In this document: piece after piece, positions 6,975-14,147 of the stretch
Position numbering within the stretch: position 1 is the first letter of the stretch
Layout of the letters: each line of letters begins with the position of its first letter
Assembly (NCBI GenBank): GCA_937864375.1
Contig: CALMJO010000018.1
Span: 1 to 18,142 of the forward strand
DNA: 18,142 nucleotides
Source of the DNA: an uncultured Spirochaetota bacterium
Lineage (GTDB): Bacteria; Spirochaetota; UBA4802; UBA5368
Direction of reading: 5' to 3'
Notes under the pieces: generated by a model
The model's input: only the letters and a program-made list of their open reading frames with translations
Told to the model about the DNA's origin: nothing
Databases searched by the model: none
Program-made: the position numbers and the translations under genes

Positions 6975-7836
6975 CGCAATTCAGGGCATGATCGATTCAT
7001 ACGACTGCCGCACTATCGATGATTACAGGAATGCATTGAAAGAAATCACCCAGGAGATCGCCCTGCTGGGACTTTACCGGGGTGGTTTTTTCAACATCGC
7101 CGCCTTTTACGGAGGAACGTCGCTGCGGATTTTTTATGGACTGGACCGATTCTCGGAGGATCTCGATTTCAGCCTTCTCGATCCGGACCCTCGTTTCGAT
7201 TTATCAGCATATACGCGCGTCGTTCAGGACGAGCTCGGCGCATATGGCCTCGATATGACCGTAACCGAAAAGATCAAACACAATGACTCGGCGATTAAAT
7301 CGGCCTTCATTAAAGGCGGTACCCAGATTCATCTGTTGAAGATATCGTCGATATCGCCTCCGGTGACCGGCGTACATCCCGAGGAGCAGATTCAAATCAA
7401 GCTGGAGGTCGATACCGATCCTCCTCCGGGAGCGCAGTATGAAATAAAATATCAGCTGCTTCCCGTTCCTTATCACGTGAGAATGTTCACGCTCCCTTCT
7501 CTTTTCGCCGGCAAGGTCCATGCCTTGCTCTGTCGTGGATGGCAGTCCCGGGTTAAAGGCCGGGATTTCTATGATTACATCTGGTACCTGTCAAAGGGAG
7601 TTCCTCTTGATATACAACATCTCGCTTTCAGGATGCGGCAGACGGGGCATTTGAAATCGAATGAGGAACTGACCGGGGATGATCTTCGGACAAGATTATT
7701 GGAACGATTCAACAGCATTGATTTTAATCAGGCCAGAGAGGATGTGCTCCCGTTCATCGGAAACCAGGATTCAATCAACCTGTGGTCCGGGGAGTTCTTC
7801 ATTTCCGTTACCATGGATAAACTGAAAGATAAATAA
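6967..7836 (+). CDS. abiEii: AbiEii-type nucleotidyltransferase toxin (type IV toxin-antitoxin)
   Basis: A 289-residue DNA polymerase beta-like nucleotidyltransferase. GGTSLR at 49-54 and RFSEDLDFSL at 61-70 form the metal and nucleotide site (SEDLD aspartates). KLEVDT at 145-150 supplies a further acidic residue, and GKVHALLCR (182-190) with KGRDFYD (197-203) is the conserved C-terminal block. All are present, so the toxin should be active. Related toxins stop growth, some by adding nucleotides to tRNA 3' ends, and may act in phage abortive infection. ATG at 6967 is chosen over upstream in-frame starts because AGGAG lies at 6955-6959 and the family begins here. The extra 127 codons upstream in the same frame are a shadow of abiEi. 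Confidence 0.88.
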   Translation: MHSAIQGMIDSYDCRTIDDYRNALKEITQEIALLGLYRGGFFNIAAFYGGTSLRIFYGLDRFSEDLDFSLLDPDPRFDLSAYTRVVQDELGAYGLDMTVTEKIKHNDSAIKSAFIKGGTQIHLLKISSISPPVTGVHPEEQIQIKLEVDTDPPPGAQYEIKYQLLPVPYHVRMFTLPSLFAGKVHALLCRGWQSRVKGRDFYDYIWYLSKGVPLDIQHLAFRMRQTGHLKSNEELTGDDLRTRLLERFNSIDFNQAREDVLPFIGNQDSINLWSGEFFISVTMDKLKDK

Positions 7837-7945
7837 CACTCCTGGGTGTACGCTGGATTTCGTCGATGGTTCCTGTTAAGTCTCTGAAAAGTAAGCAGAA
7901 TAAACTAATTTTCGTGCATTATGAAATTCGCCGGATTTGCCAAGC

Positions 7946-8065
7946 TAATTTAAGCCCTCTGCCCGGGGCTTTCTGTCGGGGAGGGGTGATTTTTTTAAGG
8001 AGCTTGCTTCCAAGAATCTGGCAAATATCCGTGGACCCTTCCCCGGAAAGAGGACGCAGATTCCT
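7946..8065 (+). repeat. Dispersed repeat copy B (120 bp)
   Basis: Begins TAATTTAAGCC and ends GACGCAGATTCCT. It shares GGAGCTTGCTTCC (8000-8012) with copy C and an identical 28-bp end (8038-8065) with copy A. The middle (about 8013-8037) has diverged and lacks the GCTTCCGGGAAGC hairpin. It lies 109 bp after abiEii and just before the antitoxin gene of the next module. The 267 bp between genes (7837-8103) contain nothing else I can support. Confidence 0.75.
7952..7973 (+). terminator. Terminator-like hairpin in repeat copy B
   Basis: AAGCCC (7952-7957) pairs with GGGCTT (7966-7971), followed by a short T stretch. It could end abiE transcription. The run of T is short, so activity is uncertain. 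Confidence 0.45.
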
Positions 8066-8074
8066 ATATATTTA

Positions 8075-8097
8075 TGGTATACTCACTACAAGTGAGG
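8075..8097 (+). promoter_or_regulatory. Promoter and palindromic operator of the phd-pin module
   Basis: An extended -10 TGGTATACT spans 8075-8083; the -35 region would fall inside the end of repeat copy B. A perfect inverted repeat, CTCACT-ACA-AGTGAG (8082-8096), overlaps the -10 and the ribosome site GAGG (8094-8097). Phd-type antitoxins repress their own operons by binding such palindromes. The assignment is inference from position and symmetry. Confidence 0.55.
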
Positions 8098-8103
8098 ATT
8101 GTC

Positions 8104-8352
8104 ATGAAGTTCATTACCGTACGCGATTTAAGATCAAAGCCCGCCGCGGTCTGGCGCGAACTGAAAACGGAGAACGAGCTCATAGTTACCAACAATGGAA
8201 GGCCGATCGCACTTCTAACCCCGCTCGAAGAAGAAGGCCTTGAAGAGACACTACGCGCGCTGCGCACCGCAAAGGCTTCCGAGGCGCTCAGGGGGATGCG
8301 GGCCTCCGCCGCGAAAGCCGGAAAAAAATGCCGTTTCACCCGATGCAATTGA
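8104..8352 (+). CDS. Phd/YefM-like antitoxin, C-terminus frameshifted
   Basis: The 82-residue frame starts MKFITVRDLRSKPAAVWREL and contains TNNGRPIALLTP, the usual Phd/YefM-type N-terminal fold that dimerises and binds DNA. The ATG at 8104 follows GAGG at 8094-8097. After the A7 run at 8322-8328 the protein ends oddly in KKCRFTRCN. With one A fewer it would continue NAVSPDAIDREIRNFRAGK and stop at 8384-8386, overlapping the toxin start as GTGA (93 residues). That tail looks like the toxin-binding helix of relatives. The gene is therefore frameshifted, misread in a homopolymer, or rescued by slippage. Family assignment is good; functional state is uncertain. Confidence 0.8.
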   Translation: MKFITVRDLRSKPAAVWRELKTENELIVTNNGRPIALLTPLEEEGLEETLRALRTAKASEALRGMRASAAKAGKKCRFTRCN

Positions 8353-8382
8353 TCGCGAGATACGAAACTTCCGGGCCGGGAA

Positions 8383-8790
8383 GTGAAGATCGTCCTTGAA
8401 TTGAACGAACTGGTTTCCGTGGCGCTCAGTCCCAGGGGAAAACCCGCGGACCTGCTTAATCTGCTTTTTACCGGGGAGATCATGGTCTGCGTGGACGATC
8501 GGATACTCGCGGAATACAGGGGCGTGTTGGCGCGTCCGGCGTTTGGATTCAATGCCGCTGACGTGGTAAATCTTGCCGCGTATTTCGGACGCTTCGCCCG
8601 GCGCGTGAATCCCAAACCGCTTTCCATTAGACTTGAAGATCCTGACGATATCATGTTTTACGAGGTACTGAAGGCCTCCGGAGCGGATTATCTTGTGACG
8701 GGGAACCTGCGGCATTTCAAATCGATTCGCGATGGACGCATCGTACTGCCGGGGGTGTTTGGGGAACGTTATTTTTCATTGCATAATTGA
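8383..8790 (+). CDS. PIN-domain toxin (COG1569-like), altered first catalytic motif
   Basis: A 135-residue PIN ribonuclease-type toxin. The start is GTG at 8383, overlapping the restored antitoxin stop. Family marks are SPRGKPADLL (16-25), DDRILAEYRGVLARP (38-52) with acidic Glu44, DPDDIMFYEVLKASGADYLVTGN (86-108) and LRHFKS (109-114). The first motif, normally LDTNVLVSA with a metal-binding aspartate, reads LELNELVSVA here, putting Glu6 in place of Asp and losing the Thr. With the frameshift in its antitoxin this suggests a weakened or inactive toxin, although glutamate might still bind metal. It would act on RNA in the cytoplasm. Confidence 0.85.
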   Translation: MKIVLELNELVSVALSPRGKPADLLNLLFTGEIMVCVDDRILAEYRGVLARPAFGFNAADVVNLAAYFGRFARRVNPKPLSIRLEDPDDIMFYEVLKASGADYLVTGNLRHFKSIRDGRIVLPGVFGERYFSLHN

Positions 8791-8848
8791 TATACTATCT
8801 TTAATTGACAATATAGTAATTATGCGTCCGATAATATAAGCTATGTAG

Positions 8849-8883
8849 GAGGGGCTTTCACCTTGGCGAGGACGCAATTTCCT
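8849..8883 (+). repeat. Remnant of the dispersed repeat (copy D)
   Basis: GGGGCTTTC (8851-8859) matches copy B at 7965-7973, and GAGGACGCAATTTCCT (8868-8883) matches the repeat's right end at 14 of 16 positions. The middle is missing, so this looks like a deleted copy. It lies after the PIN gene, so both toxin-antitoxin modules have repeat sequence on each side. The similarity is short and could partly be chance. Confidence 0.4.
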
Positions 8884-8900
8884 TGATAGTAATTCGTAAT

Positions 8901-10478
8901 TTATGTATTGATCCACCCCCGTGGGTTCCTGATGAGTTCTTGTTCCCACCGGGCCATCCGTGTCTCCATGTCGTGGCACACTTCTGGATACCTGGCCGCC
9001 AGGTTGTAGCACTCCTCCCGGTCATACTCGATGTTGTAGAGATTTGGCCAATCGCCAAAAATCCCCTTCGCGATTCTCCCGATGAGCGTCGTTGGTTTGT
9101 CCACCGGGTTGGGAAAGACATAATGGTTGGTGTTCCTGAAATATTTCCAGTTGCCCGCACGCATCCCCTCCAGCTCCTCGTAGTGGTAGAAGTAGAGCTC
9201 CTCGTGGGGCGAGGCGTTGGTTCTTCCCCTCAGGAGTCCGCCAATGTCCCTGCCGTCAATGATCCTGTCGACAGGTCCGGCGAGGCCCGCCGCCGCGCAG
9301 AGCGTAGGGAAGAGGTCGATGTTCATTGCCGGCGCGGTGCACAGGCTCCCCGCCGGGATCCGTCCATGCCAGCGCACTATGAAGGGGACGCGATATCCCC
9401 CCTCGTAGCTCTGGCCTTTTCTCCCTCTGAATCCTCCTGTGCTGCCGTTGTACCATGGTCCGTTGTCGCTGGTAAAGACTATTATGGTGTTGTCGTCGAT
9501 GGCATTGCGCTTCAAACACGATACGATCTCGTTCACGCTCCAATCGAGCTCCTCCACCGTGTCGCCGTAGATGCCAGCCCTCGACTTGTTCTTAAAGCGT
9601 GCTGACGCGTAGAGCGGCTGGTGCGGAGCCGTGTGGGCCAGGTAGAGGAAGAAGGGCCCCCCCTTTGCACGCTCTATGAACTCAATGGCCTCCCGGGTGA
9701 AGAGACCCGTGAGGCGCTCCTGGTTCAGCCCGATGTCAGCCTCCAGCCGCTCCTCGTTTCGGTAGAGTGCGCAGGGCCACGTGTCGTTGCTGTGGGGCAG
9801 GCCGAAAAATTCATCGAAGCCGTGTCTCCGCGGATTGTACCTCGGGTTCACGCTGAAATCACCCAGGTGCCACTTTCCCACCATGCCGGTGCGGTAGTTA
9901 GCCGCCTTCAGGGCCGCCGCAAGGGTTAACTCGTCGTCCGCGATGCCGTCCACCCAGCAGTAATCCTGCACGTCCGTCGCACCCAGGCTTCCGACCCAGC
10001 GGCCGAGCCTCCTGATGATGAAGCTCTTGATCGATTCCTCCGACCCGGGCATCACGAAGATGAGCCCGCCTCTCACCGCGTAACGGCCCGTCAGGAGCCC
10101 GTACCGGGACGGCGTGCAAACCGAGCAGGAAGCGTAGAAATCCGTGAACCTGACGCCCTTACTCGCCAGCATGTCGATGGAGGGGGTCCTGATGACTCGA
10201 TTGCCGTAGCATCCGAGGTCGCCGTACCCCAGGTCGTCACAGAGGATGACGATGATGTTGGGAGGCGTGCCCGGCCGGTTTTTGGCAAGGCGCATGACTT
10301 TTTCAGCGCTGACGCGCTCCCTCCCCGAAGCGGTGTATTCATCGAGATCGAACATGACACCGTGCGCCTCATCGCCGACACTCCTGCCGCAGGCGAGACT
10401 GCCCGCACTCATGGCGCCGATCATTGACGCTGCGCCTAATCTGAAGAAGTTACGTCTCGTGATAGGCCTGTCTCCCAT
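8901..10478 (-). CDS. Exported S1-family sulfatase (Tat signal with lipobox)
   Basis: A 525-residue arylsulfatase-A-type sulfatase. TRRNFFRLG (7-15) is a twin-arginine motif, and the hydrophobic stretch ends SLAC with Cys30, fitting a Tat-exported lipoprotein. Metal residues lie in LCDDLGYGD (79-87). Cys121 in CTPSR (121-125) is the formylglycine precursor of the CxPxR type. GKWHLG (201-206), HTAPH (282-286) and TSDNG (336-340) complete the active site. AGGTGA lies just before the ATG. It is the downstream partner of the GH29 fucosidase gene (127 bp gap, same strand) beside a fucose operon, so sulfated fucose or fucosylated glycans are the likely substrate; this is inference from context. Formylglycine formation in the cytoplasm before Tat export would fit. 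The maturation enzyme is not in the window. Confidence 0.92.
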   Translation of the reverse strand: MGDRPITRRNFFRLGAASMIGAMSAGSLACGRSVGDEAHGVMFDLDEYTASGRERVSAEKVMRLAKNRPGTPPNIIVILCDDLGYGDLGCYGNRVIRTPSIDMLASKGVRFTDFYASCSVCTPSRYGLLTGRYAVRGGLIFVMPGSEESIKSFIIRRLGRWVGSLGATDVQDYCWVDGIADDELTLAAALKAANYRTGMVGKWHLGDFSVNPRYNPRRHGFDEFFGLPHSNDTWPCALYRNEERLEADIGLNQERLTGLFTREAIEFIERAKGGPFFLYLAHTAPHQPLYASARFKNKSRAGIYGDTVEELDWSVNEIVSCLKRNAIDDNTIIVFTSDNGPWYNGSTGGFRGRKGQSYEGGYRVPFIVRWHGRIPAGSLCTAPAMNIDLFPTLCAAAGLAGPVDRIIDGRDIGGLLRGRTNASPHEELYFYHYEELEGMRAGNWKYFRNTNHYVFPNPVDKPTTLIGRIAKGIFGDWPNLYNIEYDREECYNLAARYPEVCHDMETRMARWEQELIRNPRGWINT

Positions 10479-10605
10479 GTGTCACCTCTGTTCTATAAAA
10501 ATCATCGCCGGGTACAGGGTTCATTCGCATGAATGAAGTGCAGAAATCACAAACAGGGTATTAAAACGAAATTATTCTCATGCCCAATTATTACACTTCA
10601 TCCGC

Positions 10606-12060
10606 TCATTCGGCCGCGCCGTGCATGCGAACGGTGTGCGCCGGTGACGGCGCGAGCGGGGTTTCCATGTTTATACGGCATCCACGTGCGGAATCTTCGA
10701 TACTCACGTTGCCCCAATGTCCCGGTATCGAGACCCTGTCGCACCGCCCGGGCCGCAGGTCTTCGATAATGAACGACCTGTCACGCGGGGTTCCCAGCAG
10801 TATCGCGAACAGGTCGTTCCCTTTCCTCGTAAAGCGGACATCCGATCCGTCGTCCGTTTTCCCCTCGGCGCGCTTCCACGGCCTTGTGCCGTATATCGCC
10901 CCGCCGTTGACCGAAAGCCACTGTCCGGTCTCCTCAAGCGCCCTGGTCTGCTCCGGAGGAATGGTGCCGTCCGCCATGGGCCCGACATTAAGAAGGAGGT
11001 TGCCGTTCTTGCTCACAATGTCAACCAGGAGGCGGATGATGTCGTTCCCCTTGAGGCTGTTGTCCGATGGTTCGGCGGCGTTGTATCCGAACGATGTGCC
11101 GATGCCCCTCGTCGCCTCCCATTTTTTTTTCTGTATTTGAGATGAAACCGCGTATTCAGGCGTTCGGTAGTCGCACCAGATCGGTTTTGCCGTGGGGACC
11201 CCGTCTTTCGCTATGGTCCGCTGTCCGATTCTGTCGATCAGTCTCCTGATGGGCCCCAGTCCCGCAATTGTGCTTACAAGGGGAGATGGAAACACCGGCC
11301 ACCTGTCGTTTACGAGACCATCGGGATTTGCGTTGTAGAAATAGGCGAACAGGGCGAGCATTGAGTTTGTGGATGGATAGGCGATGTCGTTCCAGAGTAT
11401 GTCAGGGCGGTGGCGATCGATGAGCTCGCGGTAATGGGCGTCGACATACTGCACATACCCGTCGCCCCGTGGAACGATGGTAAGGGCGCCAGCCGCGTCC
11501 ATGATCGGCTGTCCGGTGAATGACCAGTCCAAACCTCCTGAATAGTACAGTCCCATGCGCATCCCCTTCGCTTTGACCGCAGCGGTGAGATCGCCGACGA
11601 TGTCCCTTGCCGCATGGTAGTACTTTTTTTCGGGATTGGGATGAGAACTGGGCCAGAGTAAAAATCCGTCGTGGTGTTTTGTTACCAGCACCGCGTAACG
11701 TGCGCCCGCATCCTTGAAAAGACCGGCCCATGCCGTCGGATCCCATTCGTCGAGGCCCCTGTTAAACTCGCCCGCGAAATGGTCATAATCTTTTCCCCCG
11801 TACTTCTTCTCATGGTATTCCCACACCGGGCTTCCCTCGATGCGGAGGCTGTTCAGGTACCATTCGGCATAGGGGTTATTAATGAAATGCGACCTGAACC
11901 CGTGGTTTAACACGCTTTCGTGAAAGTTGCCGTTTACCGTTGGCGCGTATGCGGGGACACTGAAGAGACCCCAGTGCACGAATATGCCGAATTTCGCATC
12001 ATGGTACCATTCGGGCACCTCGTGCCGGCGCAGTGAATTAAGTGTAGGTTCGAAGCTCAT
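10606..12060 (-). CDS. GH29 alpha-L-fucosidase
   Basis: A 484-residue glycoside hydrolase family 29 enzyme that releases L-fucose from glycan ends. Seen are HEVPEWYHDAKFGIFVHWG (13-31), LVTKHHDGF (125-133), MGLYYSGGLDW (169-179) and PDILWNDIAYP (219-229), in which Asp225 is the expected nucleophile. NGNLLLNVGPMADGTI is the conserved late block. There is no signal peptide, so it probably acts in the cytoplasm on imported fucosides. ATG at 12060 behind GGGG fits the usual family start. A GTG at 12108, three bases after a small upstream frame, would add 16 residues and cannot be excluded. The sulfatase gene lies 127 bp downstream on the same strand, so one transcript is likely. Confidence 0.92.
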   Translation of the reverse strand: MSFEPTLNSLRRHEVPEWYHDAKFGIFVHWGLFSVPAYAPTVNGNFHESVLNHGFRSHFINNPYAEWYLNSLRIEGSPVWEYHEKKYGGKDYDHFAGEFNRGLDEWDPTAWAGLFKDAGARYAVLVTKHHDGFLLWPSSHPNPEKKYYHAARDIVGDLTAAVKAKGMRMGLYYSGGLDWSFTGQPIMDAAGALTIVPRGDGYVQYVDAHYRELIDRHRPDILWNDIAYPSTNSMLALFAYFYNANPDGLVNDRWPVFPSPLVSTIAGLGPIRRLIDRIGQRTIAKDGVPTAKPIWCDYRTPEYAVSSQIQKKKWEATRGIGTSFGYNAAEPSDNSLKGNDIIRLLVDIVSKNGNLLLNVGPMADGTIPPEQTRALEETGQWLSVNGGAIYGTRPWKRAEGKTDDGSDVRFTRKGNDLFAILLGTPRDRSFIIEDLRPGRCDRVSIPGHWGNVSIEDSARGCRINMETPLAPSPAHTVRMHGAAE

Positions 12061-12111
12061 GATGGTACCCCATTCATGTTCCGTAAAGTGTATATTGGGA
12101 CCCCGCACCGG

Positions 12112-12228
12112 TCACGCGAATTCTTCCACAACCTCCGAGGCGATGCGCGCCACTTTCTCGGCGAGCCCCCGCACCACCGACCGGTCCTTTTCGTTGATCT
12201 CAATACCCAGGGAATTATTGTTCGTCAT
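12112..12228 (-). CDS. Small 38-residue ORF upstream of the fucosidase gene
   Basis: ATG at 12228 behind GAGGGGG, the best ribosome site in this control region, opens a frame of 38 codons reading MTNNNSLGIEINEKDRSVVR onward and ending ASEVVEEFA. The stop lies three bases before the GTG that could begin a longer fucosidase. It resembles the helical N-terminal tip of larger proteins and may be a remnant, a leader peptide coupling translation to the fucosidase, or chance. I do not recognise a family. Confidence 0.4.
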   Translation of the reverse strand: MTNNNSLGIEINEKDRSVVRGLAEKVARIASEVVEEFA

Positions 12229-12307
12229 GGCGCCCCCTCTTTGTTCAATAGTTCACCAATTACGATCCCGGCCTCCGGCGGCTTTTTTTCCACGAGAAAA
12301 ATTTATA

Positions 12308-12348
12308 TTGACATATATAATATGATATATATTGTTATATTATGTTAT
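12308..12348 (+). promoter_or_regulatory. Promoter and putative DeoR operator upstream of the aldolase gene
   Basis: TTGACA (12308-12313) with a weak -10 TATTGT (12330-12335) gives a + strand promoter inside a very A+T-rich patch. TGTTATATTATGTTAT at 12333-12348 is identical over 16 bases to 13992-14007 before the isomerase gene. It is a direct repeat of TGTTAT with a 10-bp period, overlapping the -10. The same patch probably serves the divergent fucosidase-sulfatase genes. Confidence 0.6.
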
Positions 12349-12419
12349 TAGTATGCCGATCCCATGCCGGAGTCAACATTTTTTTGCCGCGGCGCGGGAA
12401 AAAGAAAGGGCGAGGATAC

Positions 12420-13130
12420 ATGTACGTGAACATACGCGGCTATATCAGGGAGCGGAACATCCGCAGGCTCATGGTCGAGGTCGGGTACCGGTGCTGGCAC
12501 CGGGGCTGGGTGGCTGCAAACGACGGCAACATCAGTTGTCGGCTGAACGACCGCGTGGTGCTCTGCACGCCCACCGGCGTAAGCAAGGGGATGCTGTCTC
12601 CGGCTCACATCTGCGCGGTGGACCCGGAGGGGAACCGCCTCTCCCGCGGAAAATGGCGCCCCACAAGTGAAATAAAGATGCACCTGAAAATCCTGCGCGA
12701 GCGTCCCGACGTTCGATGCGTCCTTCACGCCCATCCGCCCTATGCCACGGCGCATGCCGTTGCCGGAATCCCCCTCGACCGGTGCGTTCTCCCGGAGATT
12801 GTCATCGGACTCGGTTCCATCCCGCTGGTACCCTACGGTACGCCGTCCACGGATGAGCTTCCGGACAGGCTCTCGCCCTATGTGCGCGAGCACGACGCCT
12901 GGCTCCTTGCGAACCACGGGGCGCTTACCGCGGGCGAGGACATATACGGGGCGTATCACCGAATGGAATCGGTCGAGCTGTACGCCAGGATACTCTTCAT
13001 AGCGCGGGGGCTTGGAGATGTCAAACAGCTCGGAAAGAAGGAGGTGAATACGCTCCTGTCCCTTCGCGGGGCCTTCGGAATCAAAGAAAGAGGCAACCCG
13101 CCCGGCATTGGGCTTAACCCTTCGCGGTGA
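12420..13130 (+). CDS. fucA: Class II aldolase, L-fuculose-1-phosphate aldolase-like
   Basis: A 236-residue zinc-dependent class II aldolase/adducin-family enzyme expected to split L-fuculose 1-phosphate into dihydroxyacetone phosphate and L-lactaldehyde. Seen are ANDGNIS (33-39), TPTGVSKG (50-57, phosphate binding), Glu84 in SEIKMHLKIL as catalytic residue, zinc ligands His103 and His105 in LHAHPPYATA, and His166 in ANHGAL. ATG at 12420 follows GGGCGAGG; a TTG start further upstream lies in the promoter region and is unlikely. It is separate from the isomerase-kinase operon but carries the same operator-like 16-mer. A rhamnulose-phosphate or other sugar-phosphate specificity cannot be excluded by motif alone; the neighbours favour fuculose. 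Confidence 0.85.
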   Translation: MYVNIRGYIRERNIRRLMVEVGYRCWHRGWVAANDGNISCRLNDRVVLCTPTGVSKGMLSPAHICAVDPEGNRLSRGKWRPTSEIKMHLKILRERPDVRCVLHAHPPYATAHAVAGIPLDRCVLPEIVIGLGSIPLVPYGTPSTDELPDRLSPYVREHDAWLLANHGALTAGEDIYGAYHRMESVELYARILFIARGLGDVKQLGKKEVNTLLSLRGAFGIKERGNPPGIGLNPSR

Positions 13131-13152
13131 GGCGCGATCCTTATTCTTCGGA

Positions 13153-13944
13153 TTACCGTGGTTTCTTCGGCAACACGCGACCGCCGCGAACTTTCTTTGG
13201 GCCGGGGAGCGGTCGGTCGCTCACCACGCGGCTGACCTCGTCGATGCGCATGACCCGGTAGGCGCCCCGGCCCCGGCCGAACTTCGTGGAGTCCAGGAGC
13301 AGCACCGATTCCTCCGCGGCTGCGATCATGGCCCGCTTCACCTCGATCTCCATCGGGTTGATGTCCATCAGCTCCCCGTCCGGGGAAAGGCCTGACACCG
13401 AAAAGAAGCAGAGGTCAGCCGATATGCCCAAAAGGAAATCCCTTGTCTGTGGGCCTATGAGGGACGACGTCTCCTTCTTGAGGTGGCCGCCGGGGACTAC
13501 GACTTCCACGCCGTTAAATTTTCTGAGGCTGTAGGCGATATCTATGCAGTTCGTCACCACGGTGAGGCCGGAAAAGGGGTTTAATTCCTGGGCGAGAAAA
13601 TACGATGACGAGCTTGCGTCGAGGATGACGGTCATTCCATCCTTAATGAGTTCCGCCGCTTTTTTGGCGATGGCCGTCTTGCCGTCGGAATTCAGCTTCT
13701 TTCTCCCTTCTATGCTGTCCTCCTTTTCGTTCAATCCGCCGGTATCCAGCATGATGCCGCCGTGTAACGGGACGATATCGCCGTGCTTTTTCATGAGGCT
13801 CTGGATATCGCGCCACAACGTCATCTTGGAGACGCCGAATATTGAATGGATCTCGTGGATGCGGACGAGGCCCCTTTCTTGAAGGATCTCCAGTATTCTC
13901 CGCTCCCTCTCGACCGGCAGCGTCTTCGTTTTTGATCTGGCCAT
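13153..13944 (-). CDS. DeoR/GlpR-family regulator of the fucose genes
   Basis: A 263-residue DeoR-family repressor type. The N-terminal helix-turn-helix lies at about 29-51 (IHEIHSIFGVSKMTLWRDIQSL), preceded by VERERRILEILQERG. It is followed by the wing ending VPLHGGIML, then a sugar-phosphate isomerase-like sensor domain with ILDASSSSYFLA, VVTNCIDIA and VVVPGGHLKKETSSLIGP. In relatives the sensor binds a phosphorylated sugar, here plausibly fuculose 1-phosphate. It is convergent with the aldolase gene (22 bp between stops) and divergent from the isomerase gene, the common position for a local regulator. The 16-bp operator-like repeat lies 48 bp before its start, so it may also control itself. 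Confidence 0.88.
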   Translation of the reverse strand: MARSKTKTLPVERERRILEILQERGLVRIHEIHSIFGVSKMTLWRDIQSLMKKHGDIVPLHGGIMLDTGGLNEKEDSIEGRKKLNSDGKTAIAKKAAELIKDGMTVILDASSSSYFLAQELNPFSGLTVVTNCIDIAYSLRKFNGVEVVVPGGHLKKETSSLIGPQTRDFLLGISADLCFFSVSGLSPDGELMDINPMEIEVKRAMIAAAEESVLLLDSTKFGRGRGAYRVMRIDEVSRVVSDRPLPGPKKVRGGRVLPKKPR

Positions 13945-13972
13945 TTCCGGAATTCTCCGAACAGTTTAGTGC

Positions 13973-14007
13973 TTGACGAATCGGGCACCAATGTTATATT
14001 ATGTTAT
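13973..14007 (+). promoter_or_regulatory. Promoter and putative DeoR operator upstream of the isomerase-kinase operon
   Basis: TTGACG (13973-13978) and TATATT (13995-14000) are 16 bp apart. The -10 lies inside TGTTATATTATGTTAT (13992-14007), the exact 16-mer found at 12333-12348. The TGTTAT halves repeat directly with a 10-bp period, the kind of direct-repeat site DeoR proteins often use. Overlap with the -10 fits repression. The rest of 13945-14147 shows no supported gene. Confidence 0.65.
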
Positions 14008-14147
14008 AAATGGTTATTTTAGATCATTCCATGTTCCGGTCAACAATAAAACTCGCAGGATTCGGCAGGTTTCCATGATGGGCAAACGAGGCGCCCAGCG
14101 GGAACCATTGGAGGATATCGTGCAATCATTAGACCCGGAGGTTCAGC

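Noticed and set aside
4187..8065. Repeat copies as integron attC sites
   Set aside because: The gene-repeat-gene order and hairpins fit the idea, but I found no GTTRRRY/RYYYAAC core pair (GTTATGT does not fit) and no integrase in the window. Reported only as cassette-like.
8883..9605. Open frame on the + strand (240 codons) opposite the sulfatase
   Set aside because: Antisense to a sulfatase with a complete active site; no family features of its own.
12267..12288. GCCTCCGGCGGC followed by seven T as a + strand terminator
   Set aside because: The possible stem is only 3-4 bp and there is no + strand gene upstream that it would end.
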